A DNA stretch of 64,000 nucleotides from Corydoras sp. C115 (taxonomy: Eukaryota; Chordata; Actinopteri; Siluriformes; Callichthyidae). Of the stretch, positions 24,133 through 34,803 are shown piece after piece. The number at the start of each line of letters is the position of its first letter. The stretch's first letter is position 1. The position numbers and the translations under genes are program-made. The notes beneath the pieces were generated by a model that saw only the letters and a program-made list of their open reading frames with translations, did not search any database and was not told the DNA's origin. The stretch is from NCBI GenBank assembly GCA_019802505.1, contig JAFMOC010000439.1, positions 62,001-126,000 on the forward strand, written 5' to 3'.

Positions 24133-27100
24133 CAGATAAACGTCCCGATGTCTCTGCATGTCCCCTACGAACTCAAAAACCCTCGCTCTGGCTCGTCCAT
24201 AACCGCCCACGGCTTGAAACGCAGCCGGATGTTCTGCACGGAAAGCGGTTCCCTAAATTTAGACCGGCATCCCTCCCAGCGCCATCCGCGCCGTCGGAGG
24301 CGAAACACGATCCCGCGGAGACGACGGGCGGCGGACCGCGCGTCCTCCGGTCCTGTCGGGTGGCGTTTATATTGCCATTTTAAACCTCACCCTCTCTCAT
24401 CTTTTAATGAGATGAATGTCCTTTGATCTGTCCACTATGATGAATGTCCTTTGATCTGTCCACTGTGATGAATATCCTTTGATCTGTCCACTGTGATGAA
24501 TGTCCTTTGATCTGTCCACTGTGATGAATGTCCTTTGATCTGTCCACTGTGATGAATGTCCTTTGATCTGTCCACTGTGATGAATGTCCTTTGATCTGTC
24601 CACTGTGATGAATGTCCTTTGATCTGTCCACTGTGATGAATATCCTTTGATCTGTCCACTGTGATGAATGTCCTTTGATCTGTCCACTGTGATGAATATC
24701 CTTTGATCTGTCCACTGTGATGTGTCTGAGGTCAGTGAATTTTGGGTTTGCGTTTTGGACCTGGTGTCTTTTCGCAGGAGGCCATCAGAGACGTGCACGT
24801 GAAGGGGATCATGTATCGAGCCGTGGAGGCGGACATTGGTAATTAAAGGCTTTTACTTCAGAGCTCTTCGCACCACGTATAGTACAAAATGTTTATACAT
24901 AGGGCGGCACGGTGGCTTAGTGGTTTGGCACGTTCTCCTCTCAGCGCTAGGGATTCCCGGTTCGAATCCCCATCTGGGTGGAGTTTCCATGTCCTCCCCG
25001 TGTCCGTGTGGGTTTCCTCCGGGTTCTCCGCTTTCCTCCCACTGTCGAAAAACATGGATCAAGTCGATTGAGTTCTCCAAATTGCCCCATATAGAGTGTG
25101 TCTGTGTGAGTGAGTGTGTGCCCAGCGATGGATTGGCGCCCTGTCCTGGGTGTATCTGCCCAGCGCCCGAAACGTTCTCCCCTGGATGGGCATGGGGAAC
25201 ACCCCCCCCCCCCCCGTGACCCTAATAGAGGATAAAGCAGAAGATAATGAATATTTAATACATTATGGAGGACGGCATGGTGGTTTAGTGGTTTGGCATG
25301 TTCTCCTCTCAGCGCTAGGGATTCCCGGTTCGAATCCCCATCTGGGTGGAGTTTCCATGTTCTCCCCGTGTCCGTGTGGGTTTCCTCTCGGTTCTCCGGT
25401 TTCCTCCCACCGTCCAAAAAACATGGATCAAGTCGATTGAGTTCTCCAAATTGCCCCATATAGAGCATGTGTGTGAGTGTGTGCCCAGGATAGATTGCCC
25501 CCCTGTCCTGGGTGTATCTGAACAGCGCCCAAAACGTTCTCCCCTGGATGGGAATGGGGAAACCCCCCCCCCGCGACCCTAATAGAGGATAAAGCGGAAG
25601 ATAATGGATGCATAATGAATGTTTATACATTATGGTTAAGACACCTCCTTGTGAGGACCGAGGCTCAGTGGCGGATCCGTCCATCGTGTCTGTGGTCACT
25701 CACTCGTGGTGTGAACTGTGACCCTTGTTTAGGGAGGTATATCCGTTACGGGGAGCAGACCCATGCCGTTCTGAAGAAGCTTTCGGCGAATGGAAAGAAA
25801 ATGTTTCTGATCACCAACAGCCCTCTGGATTTCGTGTGAGTATGAAACGCCGGCGCCCCTCGTCTGTGATGGAACCTGAGCGTTCTCCGTCGAAACGACT
25901 GACGCCGGGCGCTCCGGTGGTTTGTGCTGACCCCTAGAGACCGAGGAATGAATTACATCGTGGGGAAGGACTGGAGGGATCTCTTCGACGTGGTCATCGT
26001 GCAGGCCGACAAGCCCAGTTTCTTCAACGACCGGAGAAAGTGAGTCGTGGGGCTCTGACATCAGCGCTGAGGGCCCTGCTCGGGGGCCCTCATTGGCAAC
26101 TTGGGGGGGGGGGGGGGTGGGGGGTTAAATATCCTACTTGCACACTGACATCCCAACACCGAATTGAATTTCATGACGTATAAAGGAAATGGAGGGCGGC
26201 ACGGTGGCTTAGTGGTTTGGCATGTTCTCCTCTCAGCGATAGAGATTCCCGGTTCGAATCCCAATCTGGGTGGAGTTTCCCCATGTTCTCCCCGTGTCCG
26301 CGTGGGTTTCCTCCGGGTTCTCCGGTTACCTCCCACAGTCCAAAAACATGGATCAAGTCAATCGAATTTTCCAAATTGCCCCATATAGAGTGTGTGTGTG
26401 AGTGAGTGTGTGTCCAGCGATGGATTGCCCCCCTGTCCTGGGTGTATCTGCCCAGCGCCCGAGACGTTCTCCCCTGGATGGGCATGGGGAACCCCACCGC
26501 GACCCTAATAGAGGATAAAGCGGAAGATAATGGATGAATGGACGGCATGGTGGCTTAGTGGTTGGCATGTTCTCCTCCTAGTGCTAGGGATTCCTGGTTC
26601 GAATCCCAATCTGGGTGGAGTTTCCATGTTCTCCCCGTGTCCGTGTGGGTTTCCTCCGGGTTCTCCGGTTTCCTCCCACAGTCCAAAAACATGGATCAAG
26701 CCAATTGAATTCTCAAAATTGCCCCATATAGAGTGTGTCTGTGTGAGTGAGTGTGTGCCCAGCGATGGATTGGCGCCCTGTCCTGGGTGTATCTGCCCGG
26801 CGCCCGAGACGTTCTCCCCTGGATGGGCATGGGGAACCCCCCCCCCCCCGCGACCCTAATAGAGGATAAAGCGTGAGATAATGGATGAATGGACGGCACG
26901 GTGGCTTAGTGGTTTAGCATGTTCTCCTCTCAGCACTAGGGATTCCCGGTGCGAATGCCAATCTGGGTGGAGTTTCCCATGTCCTCCCCGTGTCCGCGTG
27001 GGTTTCCTCCGGGTTCTCCGGTTTCCTCCCACAGTCCAAAAACATGGTTGAAGGTCAACTGAATTCTCCAAATTGCCCCATATAGAGTGTGCCCAGCGAT

Positions 27101-29482
27101 AGATTGCCCCCCTGTCCTGGGTGTATCTGCCCAGCGCCTGAAACGTTCTCCCTTGGACTGGATGGGCATGGGGAAGCCCACCGCGAGCCTGGTAGAGGAT
27201 AAAGCGGGAGATGATGGACGGATGGATAATGGAATGAGTTAGAACATGCAGGATGGAGGCGTCGGTCACTGCTGACCTCCCTCTCTGTTTTCCAAAGGCC
27301 TTTCAGACGAGTGACCGATAACGGAGTGTTGCTGTGGGACCGAATCCACCGTTTGGAAAAGGGGCAGATTTACAAACAGGTACTCTTTAAATTCCGTCCC
27401 CCGAAACCTGTCGTCCATACAGTGCACGTCTCTGCGTTCTGCGGCTCGAAGCGGACCGTTCGCAGAACCGTAAGCTTTTCTTTGTTACCAGGGAAACCTG
27501 TACGAGTTCCTGAGGCTGACCGGATGGAGAGGCTCGAAGGTCCTGTATTTCGGAGACCACATCTACAGTGACCTCGCTGTAAGAATCACACACACGTAGA
27601 CGAAGCCGCACAAACCCACGAGGCTAAATCACTGTGGGATGATTATTAAATATAAACAAAATAAAAACACACTGAGACTTTAACATCTGGGTGGATTCCC
27701 GGTTCGAATCCCCATCTGGGTGGAGTTTCCATGTCCTCCCCGTGTCGGCGTGGGTTTCCTCCGGGTTCTCCGCTTTCCTCCCACAGTCCAAAAACATGGA
27801 TCAAGTCAATTGAGTTCTCCAAATTGCCCCATATAGAGTGTGTATGTGTGAGTGAGTGTGTGTCCAGCGATGGATTGGCGCCCTGTCCTGGGTGTATCTG
27901 CCCAGCGCCCGAGATGTTCTCCCCTGGATGGGCATGGGGAACCCCACCACGACCCTAATAGAGGATAAAGCGGGAGATAATGGATGAATGGGCAGCAAGG
28001 TGGCTTAGTGGTTTGGCATGTTCTCCTCTCAGCGCTAGGGATTCCCAGTTCGAATCCCAATCCGGGTGGAGTTTCCATGTCCTCCCCGTGTCCGCGTGGG
28101 TTTCCTCCGGGTTCTCCGGTTTCCTCCCACAGTCCGAAAACATGGATCAAGGTCAATTGAGTTCTCCGAATTGCCCCATGTAGAGTGTGTCTGTGTGAGT
28201 GAGTGTGTGCCTAGTGATAGATTGGCGCCCTGTCCTGGGTGTATCTGCCCAGCGCCCGAGACGTTCTCCTCTCGATGGGCATGAGGGAACCCCCCGCGAC
28301 CCTAATATAGGATAAAGTGGAAGATAATGGATGGACGGATTTTAACATCTCTCATTACAGAACAGAATAAAATACTTTAAAAAAATGAAAACCGTACAAG
28401 TGGAGATTGGTCCTCATACACACCCCTGATGGCCCCCTTACCCACATTGCTCCAGATGTCCAGGGACAGGCGTGTCCCTTCGTTTAGACGCCCGTCTGAG
28501 ACGACCGGATGTAATATGATGATGTGATAAAGAAGCAAAGCGCTTACGTAAACCATAATCCTGACGAACCACGTGCCGTGGCGCTCATCACGCGCCGTTT
28601 GGAATAATCCACCGACCCTCGTGTTTAGGACCTGACGCTGAAACACGGCTGGAGGACGGGAGCCATCATCCCCGAGCTGCGCGAGGAAATCAAGATCATG
28701 AACACGGTGGAGTACGTGCACGCCATGACGTGGCTGCAGAACCTCACCAACCTGCTGGAACAAGTGCAGGTGAGACTGATGGGGGGGGGGGGGGGAGTCA
28801 TGGATTAGTAATTGATATAAAGAAGTTGTAATTAATATAATGTCATATAATATAATTAATATCATATCATTAAGGGTGGCATGGTGGATTAGTGGTTTAG
28901 CATGTTCTCCTCTCAGCGCTAGGGATTCCCGGTTCGAATCCCCATCTGGGTGGAGTTTCCATGTTCTCCCCGTGTCTGCGTGGGTTTCCTCCGGGTTCTC
29001 CGGTTTCCTCCCACAGTCCAAAAACATGGATCAAGTTAATTGAGTTCTCCAAATTGCCCCATATAGAGTGTGTCCGTGTGAGTGAGTGTGTACCCAGCGA
29101 TGGATTGGCGCCCTGTCCTGGGTGTATCTGCCCAGCGCCCGAGACGTTCTCCCCTGGATGGGCATGGGGAACCCCACCTAATAGAGGATAAAGCGGGAGA
29201 TAATGGATTGATGAATAATATCATTAAGGGCAGCCTCACAGCGAGAGAGAGACCTGATTTGATTTCTCAATCCGTGGTTGGGACAGATGGAGGTCCTGTC
29301 TGGAATCGCTTACTTATTAAAAAGTAATTAACGCACCTGTCCAATTAACTCCGCCTGGTCAACATGTGCAGCCTTTATAAGCTGTGACAGCTAGAGGGAC
29401 GACAGGAGCGGGATATTCAGCGATACCATCAGAAAGCATTTAAGTAATGTGATTAACTTCTTTCTGTATTATATTTCCCTAA

Positions 29483-29530
<48 letters not shown>

Positions 29531-29777
29531 GCAGGTGCACAGAGATGCTGCCTCCCAGGAAGTGATCCAGCAGTGGATCAGAGAGAGAGAGGACATGAGG
29601 TAATACAGCAGCTTGTACAGAGTGTATCGACTACACGATGTTTAAAATCGTTTTAAAGCAGACGGTGAATTTCCGAGTGTGTTAAGGACGGCAGTTCTGA
29701 GAAATTGGGTTACAGATACATAAACAAGGAGATGCTTCCGAAAAAAAAAAAAAATTTTTTTTTTTTTTTTTTTTTTA

Positions 29778-29856
<79 letters not shown>

Positions 29857-30138
29857 GACAGGGTGGCTTAGTGATTGGCCGGTTTTAATTGGGTGGAGTT
29901 TCCATGTTCTCCCCGTGTCCGCGTGGGTTTCCTCCGGGTTCTCCGGTTTCCTCCCACAGTCCAAAAACATGGATCAAGTCGATTGAGTTCTCCAAATTGC
30001 CCCATATAGAGTGTGTCTGTGTGAGTGAGTGTGTGCCCAGTGATAGATCTGGCCAGCGCCCGAAACGTTCTCCCCTGGATGGGCATGGGAACCCCCCCCT
30101 GCGCAACCCTAATAGAGGATAAAGCGGGAGATAATGGA

Positions 30139-30185
<47 letters not shown>

Positions 30186-30937
30186 TATATATATAGGTGG
30201 CACAGTGGCTTAGTGGTTTAGCATGTTCTCCTCTCAGCGCTAGGGATTCCCGGTTTGAATCCCAATTTGGGTGGAGTTTCCATGTCCTCCCCGTGTCCAC
30301 GTGGGTTTCCTCCGGGTTCTCCTGTTTCCTCCCACAGTCCAAAAACATGGATCAAGGTCAATTGAGTTCTCCAAATTGCCCCATATAGAGTGTGTCTGCG
30401 TGTATGTCCAGTGATAGATTGGCGCCCTGTCCTGGGTGTATCTGCCCAGCGCCCGAGACGTTCTCCCCTGGATGGCATGGGGAACCCCACCGCGACCCTA
30501 ATAGAGGATAAAGCGGGAGATAATGGATGGATTGATGTATATAAATTTTCTGAAATTGTGTTATTTGTTTGTTACCATTGTTATCATAAAGGACGTTCAG
30601 CTGTTTTAATGGACACATGGATTTACGTTTGTTTACGTCATTGTTTACATGATGATGATGATGATGATGATGATGATGCAGGTCCGTTTTCTGTCGCAGG
30701 TCGCAGGCGAAAAACATGTTCAACTCCCAGTTCGGAAGCCTGTTCCGCACCTACCACAACCCCACGTACTTCTCCCGCCGCCTCTCGCGCTTCGCCGACA
30801 TCTACATGGCCTCGCTAAGCTGTCTGCTGAACTACGACCTTCAGCACACCTTCTACCCGCGCCGCACCCCTCTGCAGCACGAGGCCACCCTGTGGCCAGA
30901 GCAGCCCAGTGCAGGCGTTACGAACGGGAGCTCTTAA
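18922..30937 (+). CDS. nt5dc3: 5'-nucleotidase domain-containing protein 3
   Basis: HAD-superfamily protein of the cytosolic 5'-nucleotidase (cN-II-like) family; its substrate is not established. Exons: 18922-19132, 20417-20601, 21915-21989, 22062-22117, 22210-22300, 23937-24074, 24778-24838, 25733-25835, 25938-26039, 27298-27379, 27492-27578, 28629-28769, 29535-29599, 30700-30937. All are GT-AG with consistent phases, giving 544 aa. HAD motifs: FDYDYT with nucleophile Asp at about 103 and Asp105; ITNSP with Thr at about 300; and FGDHIYSDL with Asp390 and Asp395. The N-terminus is Arg/Ser/Ala-rich, compatible with a mitochondrial targeting peptide. NT5DC3 is preferred over NT5DC2 because of EGSHVPLE, SSHGHTMKQF and the TDG/UQCC6 neighbours. 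Introns are full of SINEs and hAT elements. An in-frame alternative acceptor for the last exon lies 18 bp upstream (exon start 30682). Confidence 0.95.
19348..20026 (-). mobile_element. two minus-strand SINEs, second truncated
   Basis: Copies 19348-19686 and 19703-20026. The second stops in its head at GAGGCGAAC and passes straight into a hAT-type element. Confidence 0.88.
20027..20371. mobile_element. hAT-type element fragment, left end missing
   Basis: Same family as 6833-7218, starting at CGTAGTCGACTATG and ending ATACAGCCCTA. Lies in nt5dc3 intron 1. Confidence 0.8.
20655..21883. mobile_element. hAT-type element with two nested SINEs in nt5dc3 intron 2
   Basis: Terminal repeats CAGGGGTGCGCAA and GTGTGGGCACCCCTG; flanks TTCTAGAG and TTCTACAC (6 of 8 identical). 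Contains a poly-A run, (CA)n at 20800-20820 and plus-strand SINEs at 20989-21331 and 21341-21640. Confidence 0.7.
22182..22208. repeat. (TG)n directly before nt5dc3 exon 5
   Basis: About 13 TG units ending in the TAG acceptor of the exon at 22210. Confidence 0.9.
22346..23227. mobile_element. SINE cluster in nt5dc3 intron 5
   Basis: 22346-22692 minus; 22731-22864 plus, 3' part only; 22908-23227 minus with an internal deletion. Confidence 0.87.
23240..23365 (-). mobile_element. third-family tRNA-derived SINE fragment
   Basis: On the minus strand GGGGCAGTCGCAGGCTTGTG (box A region), GTGGTTCGGAAGTCCC (box B region), then TTGCTCCCCGGGCGCCG, a block found in many fish SINEs. Neighbouring 23366-23490 is not identified. 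Confidence 0.45.
23500..23917. mobile_element. hAT-type element abutting nt5dc3 exon 6
   Basis: Ends TAGGGGTGAGCTGCAATATT and GACACCCCTA. Perfect 8-bp duplication CGTCCTTC at 23492-23499 and 23918-23925. Retains a small piece of the longer 43164 element. Confidence 0.93.
24084..24130. repeat. (CA)n microsatellite
   Basis: About 23 CA units, starting ten bases into nt5dc3 intron 6. Confidence 0.93.
24408..24722. repeat. 28-bp minisatellite in nt5dc3 intron 6
   Basis: About 11 units of GATGAATGTCCTTTGATCTG plus TCCACTGT, with ATGTCC/ATATCC variants. It ends about 55 bp before exon 7. Confidence 0.95.
24901..25616 (+). mobile_element. two plus-strand SINEs
   Basis: Copies 24901-25253 and 25268-25616 in nt5dc3 intron 7. 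ATACATTATGG-like sequence lies at the second joint and after it. Confidence 0.9.
26190..27231 (+). mobile_element. three plus-strand SINEs, head to tail
   Basis: Copies 26190-26540, 26541-26891 and 26891-27231. Each tail runs directly into the next head as GATAATGGATGAATGGACGG. Confidence 0.92.
27687..28338 (+). mobile_element. two plus-strand SINEs
   Basis: 27687-27988 lacks the box A part and has a duplicated ATCTGGGTGG; 27989-28338 is complete. Confidence 0.88.
28873..29216 (+). mobile_element. SINE, plus
   Basis: Flanked by AATATCAT-type sequence on both sides (ATATCATATCATTAAGGG and AATATCATTAAGGG). Confidence 0.9.
29486..29528. repeat. (TG)n directly before nt5dc3 exon 13
   Basis: About 21 TG units ending 7 bp before the exon at 29535, leaving GGGGCAG as the acceptor. 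Confidence 0.92.
29774..30536 (+). mobile_element. two plus-strand SINEs between (TA)n runs
   Basis: (TA)n 29774-29853, SINE 29856-30143 with head deletion, (TA)n 30144-30195, SINE 30196-30536. Confidence 0.87.
30649..30679. repeat. (GAT)n before nt5dc3 last exon
   Basis: About ten ATG/GAT units, ending at the upstream alternative acceptor GCAG (30678-30681). Confidence 0.9.
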
Positions 30938-31484
30938 AGGGCCGGCACGCGGGCTCAAGAGAACGCCGGCCGTACTGTTACGGGTTTGAAGTGAACGTGT
31001 TTGAGCGATGATGCTGAGTAAGCATCACAGGGACGCAGCTTTAGGGCTTTAACTGCAGTATTCCATAGAAGAGTATTTTAAAGTTTAAACACCGACGCGG
31101 GTGTTTAACACTGATGAACTGAATCTGGATTTGTTTTTTTTTTTAGGGATTCCACTTAACATTTGGTTTGCTTCGTTGAAACGTGTGAATGTCGCTGAGA
31201 CTCTGAGGTTTGAGTTGGTTGAGTTCAACATCCTCAACTCCTCGTCTTTTCTAAACACATCTCGGTTCTTCTGAACAGGTTCGGGTGTTGGGTTATCAAT
31301 CTGAAGCCTTGGGTCCTTCAGGCAGGGCCTTTTACCCCCCTGTCTGACCCTGTGAGCGGGTTAGGATACTCGTAAGTTGCTATGGATGAAATTATTCACA
31401 GAATGAAAAAAAAAAAAACCAAAAAAACGATGGAACACTACCTCCCTCCATCGCCCTCGTCCAGCAAACTCATTTTAAACGCAT

Positions 31485-31490
31485 AATAAA
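31485..31490 (+). terminator. candidate polyadenylation signal of nt5dc3
   Basis: AATAAA about 550 bp after the stop codon, directly before a later SINE insertion. The interval 30938-31484 is probably 3' UTR; it has no ORF I can support. Confidence 0.35.
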
Positions 31491-31493
31491 CAG

Positions 31494-31865
31494 TAGCGGC
31501 ACGGTGGCTTAGTGGTTTAGCATGTTCTCCTTTCAGCACTGGGGATTCCCGGCTCGAATCCCCATCTGGGTGGAGTTTCCATGTCCTCCCCGTGTCCGCG
31601 TGGGTTTCCTCCGGGTTCTCCGGTTTCCTCCCACAGTCCAAAAACATGGATCAAGTCAATTGAGTTCTCCAAATTGCCCCATATAGAGTGTGTCTGTGTG
31701 AGTGAGTGTGTGCCCAGTGATAGATTGATGCCCTGTCCTGAGTCTATCTGTCCAGCACCCGAGATGTTCTCCCCTGGATGGGCATGGGGAAGAACCCCCC
31801 CCCCCCCCCCCCCCGACACTAATATAGGATAAAGCGGGAGATAATGAATGAATGAATGAATGAAT
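31494..31865 (+). mobile_element. SINE, plus
   Basis: Flanked by ATAAACAGTAG on both sides. Confidence 0.9.
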
Positions 31866-31909
31866 AAACAGTAGCCTGTAATATTCAGCTTTAAATGCTT
31901 GTTATTCCA

Positions 31910-33140
31910 TCCATCCATTATCTTCCGCTTGTCCCGGGTTCGGGTCGCGGGGGCAGCAAGCGAAGTAGGGAGACCCAGACCTCCCTCGCCCCAGCCACCT
32001 CCTCCAGCTAGAACCCCAAGGCGTTCCCCAACCAGCTGAGAGATATAACCGCTCCAGCGTGTCCTGGGTCGTCCCCGGGGTCTCCTCCCAGCCGGATTTG
32101 CCTGGAAAACCTCCCTAAGGAGGCGCCCAGGAGGCATCCTTACTAGATGCCCCAACCACCTCAACTGGCTCCTTTCGACGTGGAGGAGTAGCGGCTCCAC
32201 TCCGAGTCTCTCCTAGATGACCGAGCTTCTCACCCCGTCTCTGAGGGACACCCCGGACACCCCACGGAGAGAACCCATTGTATTCACAATCTCGTTCTTT
32301 CGGTCATTACCCAAAGCTCATGACCAGAGGTGAGGGTCGGAACGTAGAGCGACTGGTAAATCGAGAGCCTTGCCTTGTGGCTCAGCTCCTTCTTTACCAC
32401 AATGGACCGGTATAGGGTCCGCATCACTGCCGACCCCGCCCCCATCCGTCTGTCAATCTCACGTTCCATCGTACCATCACTCGTGAACAAGACCCCGAGA
32501 TACTTCAAAGAGATCCTCCACTTGAGGCCAGATCTGATCCCTGACCCAGAGAGGACGCTCTACCATTTTCCGACTGAGAAATGCTTGAATGCTTGTAGGG
32601 CTGTATTCATCGAAAGATTTTCGTAGTCGAATCTGATTCGTCAGATTTTCCCTATAGTCGACTGATAGTCGAATCAGTTAAAATTTCACCACAAGATGGC
32701 GCTATAAGCATAGTTTTTAAAAAAAGATTTTTTTTAAATATATATTTTACTTGTTTTTCTAACAAAAGAAAACCTTCTTTTTGTTGTTTTTCTTTTTTTT
32801 TTCTAGAAATTAGGATGATTTTATTTGACAAAAGGCTATATATATATATATAAAACGAAAACAAAGACATTTCATGTAAAAACTAATGCTTAGCAGCAGC
32901 CATGGGCGCCCCCATGTGGTCAAAATGGTACATTCGACTATGAGGTTCATAGTCGACTACGGTTCTCCGAATCGAATCGTCGAATCAGCGAATATTGCAG
33001 CTCACCCCTAAATGCTTGTTGCTCTCATACTTCCATCTTGCCCAACATCTTTTATGGCTTCTCGACTCTCTGGCAGCGATGGCTCTGTCCCACCGTCGGC
33101 ATTGTACTCGCCCCGCTCTGTGCGGAACCCGCCAGCGTGT
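31910..33140 (-). mobile_element. LINE 3' part with reverse-transcriptase C-terminus, split by a hAT element
   Basis: Minus-strand reading frames contain KYLGVLFTSDG, RRMGAGSAVMRTLYRS, YQSLYVPTL and, after a frameshift, RSQLRWLGHLVRMPPGRL, which are hallmarks of the C-terminus of fish non-LTR retrotransposon polymerase. The 3' end is at 31910. The upper limit of about 33140 is uncertain. Frameshifts and truncation make it dead. Confidence 0.8.
32596..33010. mobile_element. hAT-type element nested in the LINE
   Basis: TAGGGCTGTA to CACCCCTA, with perfect duplication AATGCTTG at 32588-32595 and 33011-33018. Confidence 0.93.
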
Positions 33141-34085
33141 TCCAAATCCTGGGCAGACGTAACGTGTTAGATCAATTTAGAACTCGAAGTACGTAAATAA
33201 GATGGTTTTACTGAAGTTCGTGAAGCTGAAGCTTATTATTATTATTATTATTTTTTAAATGTGATGTTTAGAAGTGACTCTTTTATAAAAGCATAGTGTT
33301 CGGGTATTTTTGTAGTCAGAGTTCAGAGCCCCAGACGGCCCACCAGAGGGGCCCGGACCCCCTGTACCGCCCTGTAAAACAGTGGGAAATCTACGACCGC
33401 CGGCTTACAGGTTACCAAACAGAAGGTACCGGTCTGAATGCAGTATGTGTTGTTTAAGCAGTAAAGCAGTTTGAAGTCAAGTGTAAAGGTCAGCCGCTCA
33501 TTAAACATCATGTTCTTTAACGTCGGGCATCATCGTGCTCATTTGGTTTTGTGGTTGAGTCTTAATTACACCTTTAATTACACGCTGCATATTCAGACAT
33601 ACCAGTCCTTTGTACATACAGCTTTTGCACGCTGCGCGGAAGACGCCGGCTTTTTATTAATCTGCCTAATAACATCGGTCTGATCGACCCCACTAAAGTA
33701 CCCCGAAGGGCAAAGTGTGCACATCACTATTTAATCATAAAGCCTAATTGCCAAAGTGAAAGGTGCATTTCTTGTTTAAAGATTTATTTTAGGTCACAGG
33801 AGTTGCAGAGTATTTCAGGAGAACGGGGTCGGGATGTAATTTTAGCAGAAGAAAGGCCTTGCTGGGGTTGAATTTTTGTCAGTTTGCCCTTTAAAAGCAC
33901 GCTCAGTCCTTTACAAGGAGAACCTGCAGCACTGAAGCTCATGGTGACGACGTGAGAGATTACAGTTTCTGACTATTCATTAATTTAATTGATGCGCATA
34001 TTGTGCAAGTGGCTTGTTTCACACTTTCGGCCATAATAACAATAACATTATAACGTTTGTGCTTTTTAAAGTTGTATCCGGGGCT
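33141..34085. other. intergenic, no gene recognised
   Basis: A short (ATT)n run near 33235-33252. Otherwise unique sequence without convincing coding potential. Confidence 0.3.
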
Positions 34086-34803
34086 ATGGGGGTTCCCCAT
34101 GCCCATCCAGGGGAGAACGTTTCGGGCGCTGGGCAGATACACCCAGGACAGGGGGGCAATCTATCGCTGGGCACACACTCACTCACATAAACACTCTATA
34201 TGGGGCAATTTGGAGAATTCAATTGACTTGATCCATGTTTTTGGACTGTGGGAGGAAACCGGAGAACCTGGAGGAAACCCACGCGGACACGGGGAGGACA
34301 TGGAAACTCCACCCAGATGGGGATTCGATCCGGGAATCCCTAGTGCTGAGAGGAGAACATGCTAAACCACTAAGCCACCGTGCCCATATGTAAATTAAAC
34401 ATGTAAATTCGTTTCTCTGTCTTTAAGCCTTATTTCTGGGTTATAAAGTTCATTCATTCATTCATTCATTATCTCCCGCTTTATCCTCTATTAGGGTCAC
34501 GGGGGGGGTTCCCCATGACCATCCAGGGGAGAACGTTTTGGGCGCTGGGCAGATACACCCAGGACAGGGCGCCAATCCATCGCTGGGCACACACTCACTC
34601 ACACACACACTCTATATGGGGCAATTTGGAGAACTCAATTGACTTGATCCATGTTTTTGGACTGTGTGAGGAAACCGGAGAACCCGGAGGAAACCCACGC
34701 AGACACGGGGAGGACATGGAAACTCCACCCAGATGGGGATTCGAACCGGGAATCCCTAGCGCTGAGAGGAGAACATGCCAACCACTAAGCCACCGTGCCG
34801 CCG
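34086..34803 (-). mobile_element. two minus-strand SINEs
   Basis: 34086-34384 (tail missing) and 34450-34803. Confidence 0.9.

Noticed and set aside
24397..24798. 133-codon minus-strand ORF with repeated HHSGQIKG / VDRSKDI
   Set aside because: Shadow of the 28-bp minisatellite cycling through three frames.
30358..30818. Poly-His / poly-Asp / poly-Met reading frames
   Set aside because: Produced by the (GAT)n repeat before the last nt5dc3 exon.
18922..30937. Assignment as NT5DC2
   Set aside because: Some residues fit NT5DC2, but EGSHVPLE, the SSHGHTMKQF junction and TDG/UQCC6 neighbours fit NT5DC3 better.
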